From the NCBI GenBank assembly GCA_030039715.1, contig JASHVA010000001.1, forward strand, positions 1 through 6,729: DNA of 6,729 nucleotides. Reading direction: 5' to 3'. Origin of the DNA: Thermoplasmata archaeon (lineage in GTDB: Archaea > Thermoplasmatota > Thermoplasmata > Lutacidiplasmatales > UBA184). A program made the position numbers and the translations under genes. Of this stretch, positions 4,592 to 6,729 are shown one piece after another (the stretch's first letter is position 1; every line of letters begins with the position of its first letter). The notes under the pieces were generated by a model. It made no database searches and had not been told where the DNA came from. It was given only the letters and a program-made list of their open reading frames with translations.

Positions 4592-6336
4592 GTGCCCGTC
4601 CGCAGGAACCAGTGGTCGAGGCGGGCGCGGGGGAACCGAACGAGGATCGGGCGTCCGTGGGGGCAGGAGTACGCGCGCTCGGGGAGCTCGTAGAGCGCCC
4701 GGAGCACCCGGCGGAACTCCGACGGCTCGACCGTGTCCCCCGCCCGGATCGCCGCGTGGCAGGCGATCGACGCCGCGACCCGGTCCTCGAGGCCCGCGCC
4801 GACGACGGCGCGACCGCCCTCGGAGAGCTCGTCGAGCAGCGCCCGGAGCGTCTCGGGCCGGGCCCGCCGCCCACGGTACGACGGCACGGACCGGACCCGG
4901 TAGGTTTCGGGCCCGAACGGTTCGACCTCGTAGCCGGCGCGCGCCACGTCGTCGGCGTGCGCGCGCAGCGTCTCCCGCTGCGCGGGCGTGAGTTCGAGCG
5001 CGACCGGCTCGACGAGCGCCTGCCGGGCGAGGGCGCCGTCGCGCCGGAGCGCCTCGAAGACCACCCGCTCGCTCGCGGCGTGCTGGTCGATCAGGACGAG
5101 GCCGTCCTCCGACTCCGCGATCCAGTACGTGGCGTTGTAGCAGCCGATGAGCGACAGCGCCGGGTGGCCGCTCGTGGCGGCCACCTCGAGCGACGGGGGC
5201 GCGGGCAGGTCGTCGAGCCGCGCCTGCACCGGGGCCGCCGCGGGCGGCCCGGACCCGACCGCCGGGCGGTCGGGCGGACGGGTGGGCCCGACCGGCCCCC
5301 GCTCGGGGGAGAGGTCGGCGACCTGCGGGGCGGCGAGCAGCGCCTCTCGGACCCGGATCCGCACGGCGTCGAGGAGCTCGCGCTCGCGGGCGAACCGGAC
5401 CTCCCGCTTCGTGGGGTGGACGTTCACGTCGACGCGCGGCGCCTCGAGCTCGAGATGCAGGACGCCGACGGGGAACCGCCCGCGCGGGAGGCGGTCCGCG
5501 TACGCCGCGCGGACCGCCTGGGCCATCGGGCGGGAGACGATCGTTCGCCCGTTGACGGAGAGGAAGAGCCCGGTGCTCGTCGCCGCGGCGGTCGTCGGCC
5601 GGCCGAGGACCCCTCGCACCGTGCCGCCCGGCACCGGACCCGCGACGGCGATGCCGTCCCGCAAGAGCCCGGGGCCGAGCACCCGCGCGGCGGCGTCCTC
5701 GATCCGGGCGGCGGCCGGCAGCGTCGCCACGGGGCGGCCGTCCGCCTCGATGCGGTAGGTGACGCTCGGCCGCGCGACGTAGAGGCGCTCGACGGTGCGG
5801 ACGACCTCGACCTGCTCGGCCGCCGGCGACTTGAGGAACTTCCGCCGCGCGGGGGTGCGGAAGAAGAGGTCCGCCACCTCGACCGTCGTGCCGATCGCGC
5901 GAGGGGCGGAGTACCGGCCTTCGACCGCACCCCCCGAGACCGCGATCCCCTCCGCGACCTCGCGGTCCGGCGGACGGGAGAGTAGGCGGAGCCGGGCGAC
6001 GGCCCCGATCGCGGCGAGCGCCTCGCCGCGGAACCCGAGCGAGTCGATCTCCTCGACCGGCCCCTCCGGCGCGATCTTGCTCGTGGCGTGACGCTCGACC
6101 GCGAGCTCGAGCTCCTTCGGCGGGATCCCGGCGCCGTTGTCGGCGACCTCGATCGCCGTCCGGCCCCCGCCCTCGATCCGCACGGTCACCTCGGTCGCCG
6201 CCGCGTCGAGGGAGTTCTCGATGAGCTCCTTCACGACCGAGGCGGGTCGCTCGACGACCTCACCGGCGGCGATCCGCTCGACGGTCGCCGGGTTCAGCCG
6301 GCGGATCGGCCGCCGCTCGCCGGGTCGGGCGCTCAA
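4588..6336 (-). CDS. mutL: DNA mismatch repair protein MutL (endonuclease-type)
   Basis: MutL couples MutS mismatch recognition to strand incision. At 582 aa it is of normal length. The N-terminal GHKL ATPase carries AAGEVVERPASVVKELIENS with catalytic Glu37 and Mg-binding Asn41, DNGAGIPP (66-73), RHATSKI (82-88), GFRGEAL (101-107) and NVHPTKREVRF with Lys310. A Pro-rich linker (about 343-381) follows. The C-terminal dimerisation domain has LIDQHAASERVVFE, matching the DQHA(X)2E(X)4E nicking-endonuclease motif at Asp417, His419, Glu423 and Glu428. It also has ACHAAIRAG (525-533) and CPHGRP (558-563), the other metal-site motifs of nicking MutL proteins. It should therefore be an ATP-regulated nicking enzyme that does not need MutH. 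TTG 6336 is chosen because it overlaps the mutS stop as TTGA and sits ten residues before the conserved IRRLNP start. It is the middle gene of mutS-mutL-nuclease. MutS/MutL are patchy in archaea and are generally thought to come from bacteria. Confidence 0.97.
   Translation of the reverse strand: MSARPGERRPIRRLNPATVERIAAGEVVERPASVVKELIENSLDAAATEVTVRIEGGGRTAIEVADNGAGIPPKELELAVERHATSKIAPEGPVEEIDSLGFRGEALAAIGAVARLRLLSRPPDREVAEGIAVSGGAVEGRYSAPRAIGTTVEVADLFFRTPARRKFLKSPAAEQVEVVRTVERLYVARPSVTYRIEADGRPVATLPAAARIEDAAARVLGPGLLRDGIAVAGPVPGGTVRGVLGRPTTAAATSTGLFLSVNGRTIVSRPMAQAVRAAYADRLPRGRFPVGVLHLELEAPRVDVNVHPTKREVRFARERELLDAVRIRVREALLAAPQVADLSPERGPVGPTRPPDRPAVGSGPPAAAPVQARLDDLPAPPSLEVAATSGHPALSLIGCYNATYWIAESEDGLVLIDQHAASERVVFEALRRDGALARQALVEPVALELTPAQRETLRAHADDVARAGYEVEPFGPETYRVRSVPSYRGRRARPETLRALLDELSEGGRAVVGAGLEDRVAASIACHAAIRAGDTVEPSEFRRVLRALYELPERAYSCPHGRPILVRFPRARLDHWFLRTGT
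6333..6336 (-). promoter_or_regulatory. mutS stop / mutL start overlap (TTGA)
   Basis: On the minus strand TTG (6336-6334) starts mutL and TGA (6335-6333) stops mutS. A rare TTG start inside a 4-base overlap suggests that mutL is translated by ribosomes finishing mutS, which would tie MutL supply to MutS supply. The G-rich stretch just upstream (about 6341-6347) might help initiation. Confidence 0.75.
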
Positions 6337-6729
6337 TCCGCGCCCCCGGGCGGCGGTCGGTCGCCCCGGGCCCGCTGCCGAAGCTCCTCGAGCTTCCGGT
6401 GCGCCTCGATCGGCGTGAGTCGCTCGAGTTCGAGCTCGGCGAGTTCGCGGCGGAACGGGTCGTCCGGCTCCGCCGCGGCGGGGAGGAGGACCCCTTGCGT
6501 GTACCGAGCGCCCCGCGGGCTGCGTCGACGGGAGGACGGTGCTCCGACGTCGGCCGACTCGAGCCGTTTCAGGAGGCGTTCCGCCTCCGCGAGGACGCCG
6601 TCGGGCAGGCCCGCGAGCCGGGCGACGTGGATCCCGTAGCTCCGGTCCGTGCCCCCCGGCACGAGGCGGTGGAGGAAGACGATCCCGTCCGGCCCCTCGC
6701 GCACCGCGAGGTGGGCGTTCCGCGCGCCC
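6333..6729 (-). CDS. mutS: DNA mismatch repair protein MutS, C-terminal part (5' end outside window)
   Basis: About 132 C-terminal codons of the mismatch-recognition ATPase MutS. The frame is open to the window edge, so the GTG at 6704 is internal. Visible family hallmarks are NAHLAVRE, IVFLHRLVPGGTDRSYGIHVARLAGLP (about 6609-6689), the helix VLAEAERLLKRLES, and the C-terminal ELERLTPIEAHRKLEELRQ common to MutS1-type proteins. That C-terminal TPIEA segment favours MutS1 over MutS2, as does the neighbouring mutL. The mismatch-binding domain and Walker motifs lie upstream and cannot be checked. Between the two helices, about 25 residues rich in Ser, Arg and Pro form a variable linker. The promoter of the operon is also outside the window. 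Confidence 0.95.
   Translation of the reverse strand, partial: GARNAHLAVREGPDGIVFLHRLVPGGTDRSYGIHVARLAGLPDGVLAEAERLLKRLESADVGAPSSRRRSPRGARYTQGVLLPAAAEPDDPFRRELAELELERLTPIEAHRKLEELRQRARGDRPPPGGAD

Noticed and set aside
3029..4693. Plus-strand open frame of about 554 codons overlapping the GT-like gene and the mutL end
   Set aside because: Its sequence is Ser/Arg/Pro-rich without motifs and it overlaps real genes on both strands; mutL and the nuclease on the other strand have clear motifs.
4612..5985. Plus-strand open frame of about 457 codons antisense to mutL
   Set aside because: It is a mirror of the mutL coding frame; the mutL motifs on the other strand are unmistakable and this frame has none.
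1..6729. CRISPR arrays, tRNA or rRNA genes, insertion sequences
   Set aside because: I found no regularly spaced repeats, no tRNA-like cloverleaf in the short gaps, no rRNA sequence and no transposase or terminal repeats; almost every base is within a protein gene.

Overview
The window is GC-rich archaeal chromosome. I infer an archaeon for two reasons. The first gene is the KH/beta-CASP termination nuclease FttA (aCPSF1), which is archaeal. The one clear intergenic promoter has a BRE/TATA-like layout in an otherwise AT-poor background. The proteins are rich in Arg, Ala and Pro and are not strongly acidic, which argues against a haloarchaeon. A GC-rich member of Thermoplasmatota is my best guess, but nothing here proves it. 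Coding density is near total: the longest non-coding gap is 100 bases.

Plus strand, positions 1-4032. The window opens inside fttA, with only its C-terminal metallo-beta-lactamase/beta-CASP part present. A 100-base gap with a TATA-type promoter and two small inverted repeats follows. Next comes an alkaline-phosphatase-superfamily phosphodiesterase (500 aa) with all seven expected metal-site residues. A 50-base gap with a five-T tract separates it from a 382-aa protein with the layout of a GT-B glycosyltransferase, in which both glutamates of the usual EX7E motif are replaced.

Minus strand, positions 6729-4037. This is a tightly packed operon read right to left: the 3' end of mutS, then mutL (582 aa), then a 184-aa protein with a PD-(D/E)XK nuclease signature. 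Both junctions are 4-base stop/start overlaps (TTGA, then GTGA), so the three proteins are probably made together. MutS recognises mismatches. MutL carries both its ATPase motifs and an intact DQHA(X)2E(X)4E nicking-endonuclease motif. The third protein is the most interesting item: a second nuclease, coupled to MutL, of a kind I do not recognise as a standard mismatch-repair gene. The two strands' genes converge with only 4 bases between stop codons.

The strongest candidate for something undescribed is therefore the mutS-mutL-nuclease cassette. The reduced-motif glycosyltransferase next to the phosphodiesterase is a secondary lead.
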